From positions 744,001-808,000 of the forward strand of contig NZ_CP071955.1 of the NCBI RefSeq assembly GCF_017603965.1: a DNA stretch of 64,000 nucleotides, read 5' to 3'. The DNA is from Xanthomonas fragariae. GTDB lineage: Bacteria; Pseudomonadota; Gammaproteobacteria; Xanthomonadales; Xanthomonadaceae. Shown here piece by piece: positions 17,656 to 27,254 of the stretch (its first letter is position 1; each line of letters begins with the position of its first letter). The notes under the pieces were generated by a model, which saw nothing but the letters and a program-made list of their open reading frames with translations, was not told the DNA's origin and ran no database searches. Made by a program: the position numbers and the translations under genes.

Positions 17656-18365
17656 GGCGGGGACTGCTGAAATCGAGAAGAAGGCGCTGGAGCGACGTCA
17701 GTTCCAGCGTGTCTTGATGACTTGGCCGGACGCATTTCCGCCCCCAATCGGCGATATCGAACAACCCAAGGAGCCTGCGGCAGACATCCGCTTTCGTCTT
17801 GCTGATGGGTCGCGGTACGCCGTCGAGATGACCCAACTCTTACGTTCTAATGGCAAAGCGCTTGCTCGGGCGCGTGAGAAACTGCTGGACGCACTGAAAC
17901 CTAAGATTGGCGCGGCTTTTGCCAGGCGTACAGATCAATCTGGGTTTTGCGGATCAACCGCTTCCGAAGCTTCCCGAAGCGATTGAACGGGTGGAGCATC
18001 TGCTGCGCAAACGGTTGGGATTGATCGAAGACAGCACCGTCATCAGAAACCAACTTCCTGAGTTCCTAAGTCATGTGCAACTTACGCCGGCTGCTCAAGA
18101 AAACGTATTGGGAGGCGGCGTGTTTCATGTGCCCGCGCTCACTCAACTGCAGGTGTCGACCTGCATCCAGCAAAAGCAAACCAGGATTGCTGGATATCGC
18201 GCGCATGCCGAAGCGGTCGCGCTGCTGATTTATTGCCCGATGGTACCCTCGCACGCGCAGTTGGCTATTCCCGCGGATATCGCGGAGTGGTCGTTTGAAC
18301 ATGATTTCGAGCGCGTCGTGCTGTACGCCGAAGACAGCGACGGGCGTGGCACGGTCTGGCGATAG
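17639..18365 (+). pseudogene. Frameshifted conserved hypothetical gene between rsmI and rnpB
   Basis: Two overlapping frames look like one protein. The first (from ATG 17639) reads MAAMAEAGTAEIEKK through ALAREKLLDALKPKIG. The second, from about 17907, continues LLPGVQINLGFADQPLP to a natural end at 18365. The switch lies at roughly 17905-17925, where the first frame soon degenerates into RTDQSGFCGSTASEASRSD. Joined, it would be about 240 residues with no domain I recognise. Its start overlaps the end of rsmI. A sequencing indel would look the same. Confidence 0.6.
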
Positions 18366-18380
18366 CGTATAGTGCGTCCC

Positions 18381-18732
18381 GGCGGAGTCGGCCAGACAGT
18401 CGCGTCACTCGCAAGAGTGCCGAGGAAAGTCCGGGCTCCATAGGGCAAGGTGCCAGGTAACGCCTGGGCGGCGCAAGCCGACGGAAAGTGCAACAGAAAG
18501 ATACCGCCTACGTTCCTTTCGAGGGGCCGGTAAGGGTGAAATGGTGCGGTAAGAGCGCACCGCGAGTCCGGTAACGGACCGGCACGGCAAACCCCACCTG
18601 GAGCAAGACCAAATAGGGATCCATTGGCGTGGCCCGCGCTGGATCCGGGTAGGTTGCTTGAGCGCCGCGGTGACGTGGCGCCTAGACGAATGACTGTCCA
18701 CGACAGAACCCGGCTTATCGGCCGGCTCCGCC
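18381..18732 (+). ncRNA. rnpB: RNase P RNA (class A)
   Basis: The catalytic RNA that matures tRNA 5' ends. The universally conserved blocks are present in order: GAGGAAAGTCCGGGCTCC near 18420, ACAGAAA near 18492, GGTAAGGGTGAAA near 18530, and the 3' block around GACGAATGACTGTCCACGAC. The 5' end GGCGGAGTCGGCC pairs with GGCCGGCTCCGCC at the 3' end, which sets the limits. The rsmI-rnpB-mraZ order is common in gammaproteobacteria. Confidence 0.96.
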
Positions 18733-18761
18733 GCCTTTTTGGGCGTAGGCCCAAAAAGGCG
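18732..18761 (+). terminator. Hairpin following rnpB
   Basis: CGCCTTTTTGGGC pairs perfectly with GCCCAAAAAGGCG around a four-base loop. There is no T-run after it, but the position makes it the likely rnpB terminator. Confidence 0.7.
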
Positions 18762-18771
18762 CCCACGCTTC

Positions 18772-18862
18772 GTACCGCCTGTGGCGGTACAAAACGCGGG
18801 TCCCGCTCCGGGCATGCCAGAACCCCCGCGGGGGTTGCCGCGCCCCCTTAACTCAAGGGGGC
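18772..18862. repeat. Cluster of three short perfect hairpins
   Basis: GTACCGCC/GGCGGTAC (18772-18790), AACCCCCG/CGGGGGTT (18821-18836) and GCCCCCTT/AAGGGGGC (18842-18862). The last, with its flank ttgccgcg, recurs near 42874, so it is a dispersed intergenic repeat. Confidence 0.7.
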
Positions 18863-18998
18863 TTGCACTTGGGTGCTTTGCTGGGGCGCTTTGTCTTGGC
18901 TGCGATCAATGCGGTCTGGTTGCTGCGATCATTTTTACGTGGCTTGGGCTTTGCCCTCGCGGCGGGTTCGCTTGTGCGTTGCTGCGGCGTGTTGGCGC

Positions 18999-19273
18999 TT
19001 AGCCGAAAGAGCGGGTGAATAGCTCCTCTAGGGCGTCGATGATGCGTTGGCCTTGGTCTTTCAGGGTGCCGGCGGGTTTGCTGAGTACTGCCAGTGGAAC
19101 TGAGGTCATTTCCAGGGGTTGCAGGATGCCGCTGCTGCCGGCCACGGTAAGTTCGGGAGTGAAGCGGGACGGGGTTGGAGACCGGTCATCGCCCGGGCCT
19201 GGGCGGCCAAGTCCGAGTTGATGGTCAGATTGAGCGGCTTCTTTTGCGCGGAGCTATCGTAATGGCGGGTCAT
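18999..19273 (-). pseudogene. Collapsed ccdAB toxin-antitoxin remnant
   Basis: From ATG 19273 the minus strand reads MTRHYDSSAQKKPLNLTIN then SDLAAQARAMTG, the DNA-binding N-terminus of a CcdA-type antitoxin. After about 19183 this frame degenerates. In another frame, from about 19168 down to TAA at 18999, the sequence reads RFTPELTVAG, then MTSVPLAVLSKPAGTL, then RIIDALEELFTRSFG, which is the C-terminal half of a CcdB gyrase toxin. A deletion has removed the antitoxin 3' end and toxin 5' end. Both halves are recognisable only at family level, and neither can be functional. Confidence 0.72.
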
Positions 19274-19310
19274 CGCGAACTACCGGATTCGTGCGCATGA
19301 ATCAGGGTTG

Positions 19311-20078
19311 TCAATGTGCGCCTGAGATCTCCAGTCGGGTTTCGCCCTGGAACACCCCATTCGGGCCGAAGCGGCGCTCGTGGATGAGACCGTGACCTTG
19401 ATGGTCCACCGCGATGAGGGTGCTGGCGCGGGTGCCGTAGCTGGTGCCGTTGATGAAAGCGGCGGAAAGCAGGCGTTCGGAGGACAGGTCTACGCCGGTG
19501 TGTGGCAGCTGTACATCGGGTGCGGTGGCGGGGTTGCCCAGGGCAGTCCACAGCGGTTGCAGGTCGCCGCTGTCCGCAGCGCACCAGTCGCGTAGAACCA
19601 TGGTCAGTGCAGCGGTCTTGGGCCATTGCGCATCCAGCGGACCGTTGGACATGCCGTGGATGCCCGGCGCCAGCATGCGTGCCAATGGCGGGTGGTTACT
19701 GAGGTGTTCGCAACGTTGGTCGTCGCATAGCAGCAGATTGAAGGGTGGGAACTCATCTGCTGCGGTCGCCAGGTCATGTGCGTAAGCCCTCGCATCCAGA
19801 CTGCCAGCCAGGTAGTCGGCAATCAGATGTCCGCGCGAGCGGCCGGAGGCGGTGGCGAGCGGGTCGCGCACGTTGGTCACCACCGCGGCGCGGCCGTCGC
19901 TGCCCAGGCCCACCCAGCTCCCGCCCGAGCGCAGGTCGCGGCCGGCCAGAACGCTGTCGGCCGGTGCTGCCCAGCGCGCAAGCGGCGCGGTCGGGCGCTC
20001 GTGAAGTTCGTCGCGGTTGCCCGCCAGCAGCAAACGCCAGCGCGGGTGGGCTTTCCAGGCAAGAGCGACTAGGCACAT
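19311..20078 (-). CDS. NRDE (TANGO2-like) family protein
   Basis: 255 residues from ATG 20078 (MCLVALAWKAHPRW). The family signature GNRDE follows at residue ~20, with Cys2 exposed at the N-terminus as in Ntn-hydrolase-like members, then WAAP, AGRDLRSGGSWVG and FPPFNLLLCD. The bacterial function is unknown; the eukaryotic relative TANGO2 is linked to lipid and heme handling. The longer open frame upstream is rejected because the conserved family N-terminus begins at MCLV. Confidence 0.88.
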   Translation of the reverse strand: MCLVALAWKAHPRWRLLLAGNRDELHERPTAPLARWAAPADSVLAGRDLRSGGSWVGLGSDGRAAVVTNVRDPLATASGRSRGHLIADYLAGSLDARAYAHDLATAADEFPPFNLLLCDDQRCEHLSNHPPLARMLAPGIHGMSNGPLDAQWPKTAALTMVLRDWCAADSGDLQPLWTALGNPATAPDVQLPHTGVDLSSERLLSAAFINGTSYGTRASTLIAVDHQGHGLIHERRFGPNGVFQGETRLEISGAH

Positions 20079-20216
20079 GACATCGATTGTCGCCGGTTTG
20101 CGCAATTGGATGCATGCAACTGGCGCAATAGACAAGTGAGACAACGGTCGAGCTTACATGGCCTTCACACACCTGAATTTCTGTTCAATCTCAAAATCTG
20201 AGACGAAACAGCAACT

Positions 20217-20225
20217 TGTGGATAA
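20217..20225 (-). promoter_or_regulatory. Perfect DnaA box upstream of mraZ
   Basis: TGTGGATAA is the complement of the consensus TTATCCACA. A single copy, about 70 bases upstream of the likely mraZ promoter; a role in coupling dcw expression to replication is speculation. Confidence 0.5.
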
Positions 20226-20295
20226 CCTTTGAACAAATCTCTAAAGAGTGCTGCAACTCATTGATACAGCTGGCGATTTGCGATCTTGAAAACTG

Positions 20296-20323
20296 TTGAC
20301 AACCTTTGATGCACTGCTAGGGT
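20296..20323 (+). promoter_or_regulatory. Candidate dcw promoter
   Basis: A perfect -35 TTGACA (20296-20301), a 16-base spacer and a -10-like TAGGGT (20318-20323), about 80 bases before the mraZ start. Confidence 0.5.
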
Positions 20324-20366
20324 GGGCAGTAGAGGGGAAATCAGGTGTTTTGTGGTTTTTCGTGGT
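20322..20366 (+). promoter_or_regulatory. MraZ operator-like repeats
   Basis: Pentamers GTGGG, GAGGG, CAGGT, GTGGT and GTGGT occur at 20322, 20332, 20342, 20352 and 20362, exactly 10 bases apart. MraZ binds G-rich pentamers separated by five bases in the mraZ leader of other bacteria, so this fits autorepression. Confidence 0.6.
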
Positions 20367-20405
20367 TCAATGGTTCTCCCAGGCGAGTATTCGAGGTCGC
20401 ATTCG

Positions 20406-20852
20406 GTGTTTCAGGGCGAGACTGCCATCACAGTGGACGACAAGGGGCGGATGGCGGTGCCAACTGCGTACCGCGACCTCGTCACGCGTGTCAGCGGCAA
20501 TCGTCTGGTCCTCACTTACAACCCGTTCGAAGCCGGATGCCTGTGGCTGTATGCGGAAAAAGAGTGGCAACGGGTGCGCGACGATGTGATGTCCAAGCCC
20601 AACACCCAGCGCGTGGTCCGCGCGCTGCAGCAAAAATTGGTAGGTTCTTCGACCGTACTCGAGCTGGACGCCAATGGCCGTCTTAGCATCCCGGCCAGCC
20701 ACCGCAATGCGGTCGGCATCGAGAAAAAAGCCGTGCTGCTTGGCATGGGCGACAAATTCGAACTGTGGAGCGAGCAGGCACATCGCGCACTGATCCAGCA
20801 GACATTGTCTGACGGTGATCTGGGCGATGAATTGCTCGATCTCAGGTTGTGA
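20406..20852 (+). CDS. mraZ: Transcriptional regulator MraZ
   Basis: First gene of the dcw cluster; a ring-forming AbrB/SpoVT-fold repressor of the cluster. The start is GTG 20406 ([16 protein letters not shown]), giving 148 residues with two AbrB-like repeats, each with the DxxGR signature: DDKGRMAVP and DANGRLSIP. The in-frame ATG further upstream would add 28 residues absent from the family and would lie on the operator repeats. Its TGA overlaps the rsmH GTG. Confidence 0.94.
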   Translation: MFQGETAITVDDKGRMAVPTAYRDLVTRVSGNRLVLTYNPFEAGCLWLYAEKEWQRVRDDVMSKPNTQRVVRALQQKLVGSSTVLELDANGRLSIPASHRNAVGIEKKAVLLGMGDKFELWSEQAHRALIQQTLSDGDLGDELLDLRL

Positions 20853-21910
20853 GCCGGGGTGCCCGGATGCGCGGTGAAGCGCAGCCCGGTCACCCGGTGT
20901 CGCAGCCGCCGGCGGCCCATGTGCCGGTGCTGTACACGCAGGTTCTGGATGGCCTGCAAGTGACCGAAAATGGAACCTATCTCGATGGCACGTTCGGGCG
21001 TGGCGGACACGCTCGTGGCGTGCTGCAACACCTTGGCCCGGGAGGTCGACTGCTGGTGATGGACAAGGACCCTGAAGCGATCGCGGTGGCCGAACAGTTG
21101 TTCGGTGGCGATGCGCGCGTGTCTATCCATCGCGGCAGTTTTGCCGGCCTCGGCCAGGTGGTCGCCGCCGCAACCGTCGATGGCGTCCTGCTGGATCTGG
21201 GCGTGTCCTCGCCGCAGTTGGATGTGGCCGGTCGCGGTTTCAGTTTCGGCAAGGACGGCCCACTGGATATGCGCATGGACCCGGATGCCGGGCAGAACGC
21301 GGCCGAGTGGTTGGCGCATGCCACCGACCGCGAGATCGCCGATGTGCTGTGGACCTATGGCGAAGAACGCCAGAGCCGCCGCATTGCGCGCGCCATCGTG
21401 GCGCGGCGCGCCGAACAGCCGCTGCTGCGCACCGCGCAGCTGGCCGACCTGATTGCCTCGGTGATGCCGCGCGGCGACAGCAAGACCCACCCGGCCACGC
21501 GCAGCTTCCAGGCGATCCGCATCTACATCAACCGCGAGCTGGCCGATCTGCAAGCCGGTCTGGACGCCGCCCTGGGCGCGCTCAAGCCGGGCGGTCGTCT
21601 GGCGGTGATCAGCTTCCACTCGTTGGAAGACCGCATCGTCAAACGATTCATGGCCCGCTACGCCAAGGCGCCGCCCAGCAACCGCCGCCTGCCCGAAGCG
21701 CGCCCTTTCGTGCCGACGCTGCAACTGATCAGCGGCGCCATCAAGGCCGACTTCGACGAACTGAGCCTCAACCCACGCGCCCGCAGCGCGGTGCTGAGGG
21801 TGGCCGAGAAGCTGGGATTCGGGACTTGGGATTCGGTATTGGAAGAGCGCTCTAAGCCAATCCCCAATCCCAACTCTGTAATTCCGGTGTCTCAAGGAGA
21901 CGCACGATGA
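20849..21910 (+). CDS. rsmH: 16S rRNA N4-cytosine-1402 methyltransferase
   Basis: Methylates N4 of C1402, the same base that RsmI 2'-O-methylates 4 kb upstream. Motifs: [23 protein letters not shown] (SAM site), [24 protein letters not shown] and [15 protein letters not shown] place the start at GTG 20849 (GTGA overlap with mraZ); ATG 20867 or the GTG opening [10 protein letters not shown] are alternatives. After the usual end near VLRVAEKLG the protein runs ~30 residues into a GGGATT-type repeat (21820-21890), giving a family-atypical tail. Confidence 0.94.
   Translation: MSRGARMRGEAQPGHPVSQPPAAHVPVLYTQVLDGLQVTENGTYLDGTFGRGGHARGVLQHLGPGGRLLVMDKDPEAIAVAEQLFGGDARVSIHRGSFAGLGQVVAAATVDGVLLDLGVSSPQLDVAGRGFSFGKDGPLDMRMDPDAGQNAAEWLAHATDREIADVLWTYGEERQSRRIARAIVARRAEQPLLRTAQLADLIASVMPRGDSKTHPATRSFQAIRIYINRELADLQAGLDAALGALKPGGRLAVISFHSLEDRIVKRFMARYAKAPPSNRRLPEARPFVPTLQLISGAIKADFDELSLNPRARSAVLRVAEKLGFGTWDSVLEERSKPIPNPNSVIPVSQGDAR
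21820..21890. repeat. GGGATT-type inverted repeat translated as the RsmH tail
   Basis: gggattcgggacttgggatt on the left is answered by ccaatccccaatccc on the right, around a short loop. Confidence 0.75.
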
Positions 21911-22170
21911 GCCGCATGCTGCTCATCGTGCTACTCGCCTGCAGCATCGCCTCGGCGATCGGTGTCGTGTACATGCGTCACATGCATCGCAAGCTGTTCG
22001 TGCAGTTGTCCAAACTCGAGCACACGCGTGACGAGTTGAATATCGAATTCGGCCGGCTGCAGCTGGAGCAGGCCACCTGGGCGGAAAGCAATCGGGTCGA
22101 TCAGGTCGCACGTGTGCGCATCGGGATGAAGTTCCCCGAGACCAACGATATTGTGGTGGTGCGCCCATGA
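21907..22170 (+). CDS. ftsL: Cell division protein FtsL
   Basis: 87-residue bitopic inner-membrane protein that bridges FtsB/FtsQ and activates FtsWI. It has a short cytoplasmic start, a membrane segment ([19 protein letters not shown] as residues ~4-22), then a periplasmic coiled coil ([19 protein letters not shown]) and the conserved end around [13 protein letters not shown] overlaps the rsmH TGA. Its own TGA overlaps the ATG of the repeat ORF that separates it from ftsI. Confidence 0.92.
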   Translation: MSRMLLIVLLACSIASAIGVVYMRHMHRKLFVQLSKLEHTRDELNIEFGRLQLEQATWAESNRVDQVARVRIGMKFPETNDIVVVRP

Positions 22171-22385
22171 CAAAACGGCACGACAGCCGTTTTGCACGGC
22201 GAAGCCGCCCGCAGGGTGGCGCACACGGAGGTGCGCCCATGACAAAACGGCACGACAGCCGTTTTGCACGGCGAAGCCGCCCGCAGGGTGGCGCACACGG
22301 AAGTGCGCCCATGACAAAACGGCACGACAGCCGTTTTGCACGGCGAAGCCGCCCGCAGGGTGGCGCACACGGAAGTGCGCCATGA
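22167..22385 (+). CDS. 72-residue repeat ORF formed by three 72-bp tandem repeats between ftsL and ftsI
   Basis: Three direct repeats of 72 bases (unit starts 22167, 22239, 22311), each carrying the stem CAAAACGGC/GCCGTTTTG. Because 72 is a multiple of three, they create one frame of three near-identical 24-residue units ([20 protein letters not shown] then GGAP or GSAP). It starts as ATGA on the ftsL stop and ends as ATGA on the ftsI start. The product would be very basic. It may be an accident of duplicating the original ftsL/ftsI junction that nevertheless keeps ribosomes coupled. Confidence 0.5.
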   Translation: MTKRHDSRFARRSRPQGGAHGGAPMTKRHDSRFARRSRPQGGAHGSAPMTKRHDSRFARRSRPQGGAHGSAP

Positions 22386-24250
22386 AAGCCGGCCGCAACC
22401 GCCCCCGCAGCAACTTCAACCTGCGCGGTCGCCTGACCCTGGTCGGCATCGCGCTGGGCCTGTGCTCGGTGACGTTGATCGGCCGCGCGGCGTTCGTGCA
22501 GCTGGTCAATCGCGATTTCTATCAGCGCCAGGGCGAAGCGCGCTACCTGCGCGAGCTGCCGATCGCCACCTCGCGCGGCATGATCACCGACCGCAACGGC
22601 GAGCCGCTGGCAGTGTCCACGCCGGTGGAATCGATCTGGGTCAATCCGCAGGAACTGCTACGCAACCCGGACCGGATTGCCGAGCTGGCCAAGGCGCTCG
22701 GCCAACCGCTGGACGAGTTGAACGCCAAGCTGGCGCAGAAGGCCGGCAAGGAATTCATGTACCTGCAGCGCCGGATCAACCCGGACAAGGCGCATGTAAT
22801 TGTCGATTTAAAGATTCCTGGCGTGTTCTCGCAACGCGAGTTCCGTCGTTTCTATCCGCAAGGCGAGGCGATGGCCCATGTGCTGGGCTTCACCAACATC
22901 GACGACCGCGGCCAGGAAGGCCTGGAGCTGGCCTTCGACGAATGGCTGCGTGGCAAGCCGGGTTCCAAGAAGGTGGTGCGCGATGCGCGCGGCGCGATCG
23001 TGGAGAGCGTGGATCTGGTGCGTCCGGCGCAACCGGGCAAGGACCTGACGCTGAGCATCGACCGCCGCATCCAGTTCCTGGCCTATAAGGAACTGCGTAA
23101 CGCGCTGGTCGAGAACAACGCCGCTGGCGGTTCGATGGTGGTGATGGATGTGGCCACCGGCGAAGTGCTGGCGATGGTCAATCTGCCGACCTACAACTCC
23201 AACGCGGTTACCGGTATCAACCCGTCGGCGCGCCGCAATCGCGCGGTCACCGATCTGGTCGAGCCGGGTTCGACGATGAAGCCGCTCACGGTGGCCACCG
23301 CATTGACTGCGGGCGTTGTGACCAAAGACACCATCATCGACACCAACCCCGGCTACATGGCCGTGGGGCGTTTCACCATTCGCGATGTGCCGCGCAACAA
23401 CGGCGTGCTCAACGTCACCGGCGTGATTACTCGCAGCTCGAACATCGGCGCGGCCAAGATCGCGGCCAAGGTGCCGGATCAGACCTTTTATCAGTCGATC
23501 CGCAATTTCGGTTACGGCACCGCACCGCACAGCGGGTTTCCTGGCGAATCGAGCGGTGTGGTGCTGCAGCCGGCACGTTGGAGCGGCCCGTCCAAGACCA
23601 CGATGTCGTACGGCTATGGCCTGTCGGTGACGCCACTGCAGATTGCGCAGGCGTACGCCACGCTGGGCAACGGCGGCAAGCTGACCCCGCCGACCTTCGT
23701 GCGCGGCCAGCACAACGAAACCCGCCAGGTTGTCACGCCGGAAGTGGCACGCCAAGTCATCGACATGATGGAAACCGTGGTCACCCAGGGCGGCGCCAAG
23801 GGCGCGGCGATTTTGGGCTATCACGTGGCCGGCAAGACCGGTACCGCGCGCAAGAATGGCGCCAACGGCTATGAGCGCGGGCATTACAACGCGCTGTTCG
23901 CCGGCCTGGTGCCGGCAACGCGTCCGCGTTTTGCCACCGTCATCGTGATCAACGATCCGCAGGGCAAGGTGTATTACGGCGGCTTGGTGTCGGCGCCGGT
24001 GTTCCATCGGGTGATGGAAGGCGCCTTGCGGCTGATGGACGTACCGCCGGACGACATCCAGTCGTGGCTGGCCGCGCAGGCCGCCGGCAAGACCGGGCAG
24101 CCGGTCGTCAAGCCGCAGCCGGTCGATCTGGACCCGGCGCTGGTACCGGACCCGGTGGACGAAGTGTCTGCCGGTATTCCGACCGCCGCCGCACCGCCTG
24201 CCACGTCGGCGCCGGTTGAGCCGGCACCGCCGCGGGAGAACCGCCAGTGA
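22382..24250 (+). CDS. ftsI: Septal peptidoglycan transpeptidase FtsI (PBP3)
   Basis: Class B penicillin-binding protein that cross-links septal wall. ATG 22382 gives [18 protein letters not shown] followed by a membrane anchor ([20 protein letters not shown]). The frame is also open through the upstream 72-bp repeats, but those codons are not family sequence. Catalytic motifs: SxxK as STMK ([13 protein letters not shown]), SxN as SSN (RSSNIGAAK) and KTG as KTGT ([10 protein letters not shown]). The dimerisation-domain signature [15 protein letters not shown] is intact. 622 residues, ending in a Pro/Ala-rich tail. Its stop overlaps the murE GTG. Confidence 0.94.
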   Translation: MKAGRNRPRSNFNLRGRLTLVGIALGLCSVTLIGRAAFVQLVNRDFYQRQGEARYLRELPIATSRGMITDRNGEPLAVSTPVESIWVNPQELLRNPDRIAELAKALGQPLDELNAKLAQKAGKEFMYLQRRINPDKAHVIVDLKIPGVFSQREFRRFYPQGEAMAHVLGFTNIDDRGQEGLELAFDEWLRGKPGSKKVVRDARGAIVESVDLVRPAQPGKDLTLSIDRRIQFLAYKELRNALVENNAAGGSMVVMDVATGEVLAMVNLPTYNSNAVTGINPSARRNRAVTDLVEPGSTMKPLTVATALTAGVVTKDTIIDTNPGYMAVGRFTIRDVPRNNGVLNVTGVITRSSNIGAAKIAAKVPDQTFYQSIRNFGYGTAPHSGFPGESSGVVLQPARWSGPSKTTMSYGYGLSVTPLQIAQAYATLGNGGKLTPPTFVRGQHNETRQVVTPEVARQVIDMMETVVTQGGAKGAAILGYHVAGKTGTARKNGANGYERGHYNALFAGLVPATRPRFATVIVINDPQGKVYYGGLVSAPVFHRVMEGALRLMDVPPDDIQSWLAAQAAGKTGQPVVKPQPVDLDPALVPDPVDEVSAGIPTAAAPPATSAPVEPAPPRENRQ

Positions 24251-25734
24251 GTCGCTCCATGCCACTGTCGCAGCTGCTGCCCGAGGTGACGCTTGCGCAT
24301 GACGTGCAGGTGTCCGGCCTGGTGATGGACAGCCGTGCGGTACGTCCTGGCGATGCCTTCGTGGCGATCGCCGGCTTCGGTGCGCACGGTTTGGACTTCG
24401 TCGAGCAGGCGCGCGTCAACGGTGCAGCTGTGGTGTTGTTCGAACCGTCAGCGCCCGATGATCTGCCGGCATCGGCCGATGCGATCGCAGTGCCTGGCTT
24501 GCGCGCCCGTCTTGGCGTGATGGCCAATCAGTTCCACGGTCAGCCTTCGCAAGCAATGCGCATGGTTGGCGTGACCGGTACCAACGGCAAGACCTCCATC
24601 GTGCAGTTACTGGCGCAGGCGTTGACGCTGCTTGGCATTCCCACCGGCACTCTTGGCACCTTGGGCGTCGGTCTGTATGGCACCGCCGTGCCGACCGGTT
24701 TCACCACGCCGCTGGTGCTGCAGACGCATGCGCTATTGGCGCAGTTGCGCGATGAAGGCGCGCAGGCCGTGGCGATGGAAGTGAGCTCGCACGCGCTCGA
24801 CCAGGGCCGCGTCGATGCGGTGCAGTTCGATGTGGCGGTATTCACCAATCTCACCCGCGATCACCTCGATTACCACGGCGACATGGCGCAGTACGGCGCG
24901 GCCAAGGCCAAGCTGTTCACGCGCGCTGGATTGAAGGCCGCGGTGGTGAATGTGGACGATGCGTTCGGTCGCAGCCTGTTCGCTTCGCTCGATCCCGCGC
25001 TGCGTGCGATCGGTGTGAGTTCACGCGCGCACGCCGATGCTGCGGTGCGCGCGCAGGCGCTGCAACTGGACCACAACGGCATCAATTTCGCGCTGCACAT
25101 CGACGGTCACGTGCACCCGGTGCACTCGCCGTTGCTGGGTCGCTTCAACGTGGACAACGTGCTGGCCGTAGCCGGAGTGTTGTATACGCTGGACGTTGCG
25201 CCGCCGCAGATTGCCGAGGTGCTGGGCCAACTACAGCCGATCCACGGCCGCATGAATCGGCTCGGTGGCGCGCATGGCGCACCGCTGGTAGTGGTCGATT
25301 ACGCACACACGCCCGACGCGCTGGAGCAAGCGCTGACCAGCTTGCGTTCGCATGCACAGGGCAAGGTGATCTGCGTGTTCGGTTGCGGCGGCGAACGCGA
25401 TACCGGCAAGCGTCCGCAGATGGCGGTGATCGCCGAGATCTATGCCGATGCGGTGATCGTCACCGACGACAACCCACGTTGCGAAGATGGCGAGGTGATC
25501 GTGGCCGACATCCTGCGTGGCTTTGCTCGCCCGGATGCAGCTATCGTGCAGCGCGATCGCGCTGCCGCGATCCATCAGGCCATCGGCATGGCCGGCGCGT
25601 CCGACACCGTGTTGATTGCCGGTAAAGGCCATGAGCCGTATCAGGAAGTCGCCGGTGTGCGGCATGCCTTCGACGACGCCTTGGTGGCAGCGCAGGCGTT
25701 GTTGCCACGCAGCGTGCTGGGGGTGCGCGCATGA
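24247..25734 (+). CDS. murE: UDP-MurNAc-tripeptide synthetase MurE (meso-diaminopimelate adding)
   Basis: Cytoplasmic ligase adding the third stem-peptide residue. GTG 24247 overlaps ftsI; ATG 24259 is possible. Motifs: [14 protein letters not shown] (ATP loop), [26 protein letters not shown], and [10 protein letters not shown], whose DNPR marks meso-DAP rather than lysine as substrate. 495 residues. Its TGA overlaps the murF ATG. Confidence 0.95.
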   Translation: MSRSMPLSQLLPEVTLAHDVQVSGLVMDSRAVRPGDAFVAIAGFGAHGLDFVEQARVNGAAVVLFEPSAPDDLPASADAIAVPGLRARLGVMANQFHGQPSQAMRMVGVTGTNGKTSIVQLLAQALTLLGIPTGTLGTLGVGLYGTAVPTGFTTPLVLQTHALLAQLRDEGAQAVAMEVSSHALDQGRVDAVQFDVAVFTNLTRDHLDYHGDMAQYGAAKAKLFTRAGLKAAVVNVDDAFGRSLFASLDPALRAIGVSSRAHADAAVRAQALQLDHNGINFALHIDGHVHPVHSPLLGRFNVDNVLAVAGVLYTLDVAPPQIAEVLGQLQPIHGRMNRLGGAHGAPLVVVDYAHTPDALEQALTSLRSHAQGKVICVFGCGGERDTGKRPQMAVIAEIYADAVIVTDDNPRCEDGEVIVADILRGFARPDAAIVQRDRAAAIHQAIGMAGASDTVLIAGKGHEPYQEVAGVRHAFDDALVAAQALLPRSVLGVRA

Positions 25735-27254
25735 AGCTCACTCCGCTGTCGTTGATTGCCCACTGGGCAGGTGGCGAACTGCACGGCGACGACGCCATGA
25801 TCGACGCGGTCGGCAACGACACGCGTACGCTCGCCAACGGCAGCCTGTACGTTGCGCTGCGCGGCGAGCGCTTCGATGGGCACGATTTCACCGCAGACGC
25901 GGTTGCGCACGGTGCCAGCGGTTTGCTGGTGGAGCGCCTGCTGCCGGCGTTGAGCGTGCCGCAGGTGCTGGTGGAAAATTCCGAGCTTGCCCTGGCGCGC
26001 ATCGCCGCCGGCATGCAGCGCGATCGCGCCACGCGGGTGATCGCGCTGACCGGCTCCAACGGCAAGACCAGCGTCAAGGCATTGCTGTTGTCGATCCTGC
26101 AGGAAGCCGGGCGTATCGACGGCACCACCGTGTACGCCACGCCGGGCAACCGCAATAACGAGATCGGTCTGCCGCTGGCGGTGATCGCTGCGCCGGACGA
26201 TGCGGATCTTGCGATCTATGAAATGGGTGCCGGCAAGCCGGGCGATATCGTCTATCTCACCGAGATCGCGCAGCCGCACGTCGCGCTGGTCAACAATATC
26301 GCCCCCGCACACCTGGAGCGCCTGGGCAGCCTGCTCGGCGTTGCCCGCACCAAGGGCGCCATTTACACCGCTCTGCCGGCCGATGGCGTGGCGGTGATCA
26401 ACGCCGACGATGCCTTCGGTGCCTGGTTCGAACAGCAATTGCATGCGCAGTCGGTGCAGGGCCGCCGCGTGTTGCGCTACGGCTTGCAGGCCAGTGCCGA
26501 CATCACCGCACGTCAGCTGCGGCTGCATGCAGGCGGTGCACAGTTCACGCTGGTGACCCCGCAAGGTGACGCTTATATCGCGCTGCCGTTGCCGGGTCGC
26601 CACAACGTGCTCAATGCGTTGGCTGCGGCCGGGTTGGCGTTGGGCGCGGGCATCGCATTGCAGGCGATTGCTGCCGGCCTGGCGCAGGCGCGCCCGGTGG
26701 CCGGTCGGCAGATCGCTCGCACCTTACCGAGCGGAGCGGTGTTGATCGACGACAGCTATAACGCCAATCCCGGTTCGCTGGATGCCGCCATCGACACCCT
26801 GGCTGCTGCGCCGGGCGAAGGTTGGCTTGTGCTCGGCGACATGCGCGAACTCGGCCCGGAGGGCACGGCGTTGCATGCCGCCGCCGGGCGTCGCGCACGC
26901 GCGGCCAAGCTGCAGCGCCTGTACGCGTTGGGCGAGCTCAGTGCCGCCGCCGCGCAGGCGTTCGGCGATGGCGGCCGCGTGTTCGCCACCCATGCCGCGC
27001 TGGTCGCCGCGTTGCAGGCGGATCTGGCTGATGTCGGAACCGGAGACCAGGGACCAGGGACCAGGGAAGAGCAAACACGAATATTGGAAAACACACAGGA
27101 ACACGCATTGATTCACGATCAGCAGCAATCCTCGGAAGCCATCACCGGTCCAGGCTCCCCGACGATTCTCGTGAAAGGCTCTCGTGGCAGTGCCATGGAC
27201 CGCATCGTCGCCGCGTTGCTCGCACCGGCAGAGGACGCATCCCATGCTGCTTGA
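25731..27254 (+). CDS. murF: UDP-MurNAc-pentapeptide synthetase MurF with an in-frame repeat insertion
   Basis: Adds D-Ala-D-Ala to the nucleotide precursor. Motifs: [50 protein letters not shown] and a closing [13 protein letters not shown]. 507 residues, longer than the usual ~455. Between ADLADVG and [10 protein letters not shown] about 40 residues ([11 protein letters not shown] and onward) come from a gggacca-type repeat at 27035-27160 that keeps the frame. The insert sits on a surface-like segment before the last conserved motif, so activity is plausible. It overlaps mraY by 11 bases. Confidence 0.94.
   Translation: MKLTPLSLIAHWAGGELHGDDAMIDAVGNDTRTLANGSLYVALRGERFDGHDFTADAVAHGASGLLVERLLPALSVPQVLVENSELALARIAAGMQRDRATRVIALTGSNGKTSVKALLLSILQEAGRIDGTTVYATPGNRNNEIGLPLAVIAAPDDADLAIYEMGAGKPGDIVYLTEIAQPHVALVNNIAPAHLERLGSLLGVARTKGAIYTALPADGVAVINADDAFGAWFEQQLHAQSVQGRRVLRYGLQASADITARQLRLHAGGAQFTLVTPQGDAYIALPLPGRHNVLNALAAAGLALGAGIALQAIAAGLAQARPVAGRQIARTLPSGAVLIDDSYNANPGSLDAAIDTLAAAPGEGWLVLGDMRELGPEGTALHAAAGRRARAAKLQRLYALGELSAAAAQAFGDGGRVFATHAALVAALQADLADVGTGDQGPGTREEQTRILENTQEHALIHDQQQSSEAITGPGSPTILVKGSRGSAMDRIVAALLAPAEDASHAA
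27035..27160. repeat. ACCAGGG-repeat element translated inside MurF
   Basis: Three gaccagg units with period 7 start the element (27046-27069), and a complementary ccggtccaggctcc closes it near 27155. It encodes low-complexity residues inside an otherwise conserved enzyme. Confidence 0.65.

Noticed and set aside
22151..22381. N-terminal extension of FtsI through the tandem repeats
   Set aside because: The open frame exists, but the repeated [16 protein letters not shown] units are not FtsI sequence; the membrane-anchor start at 22382 fits the family.
22160..22385. CRISPR array at the 72-bp repeats
   Set aside because: The repeats are directly adjacent with no unique spacers and lie inside an operon.
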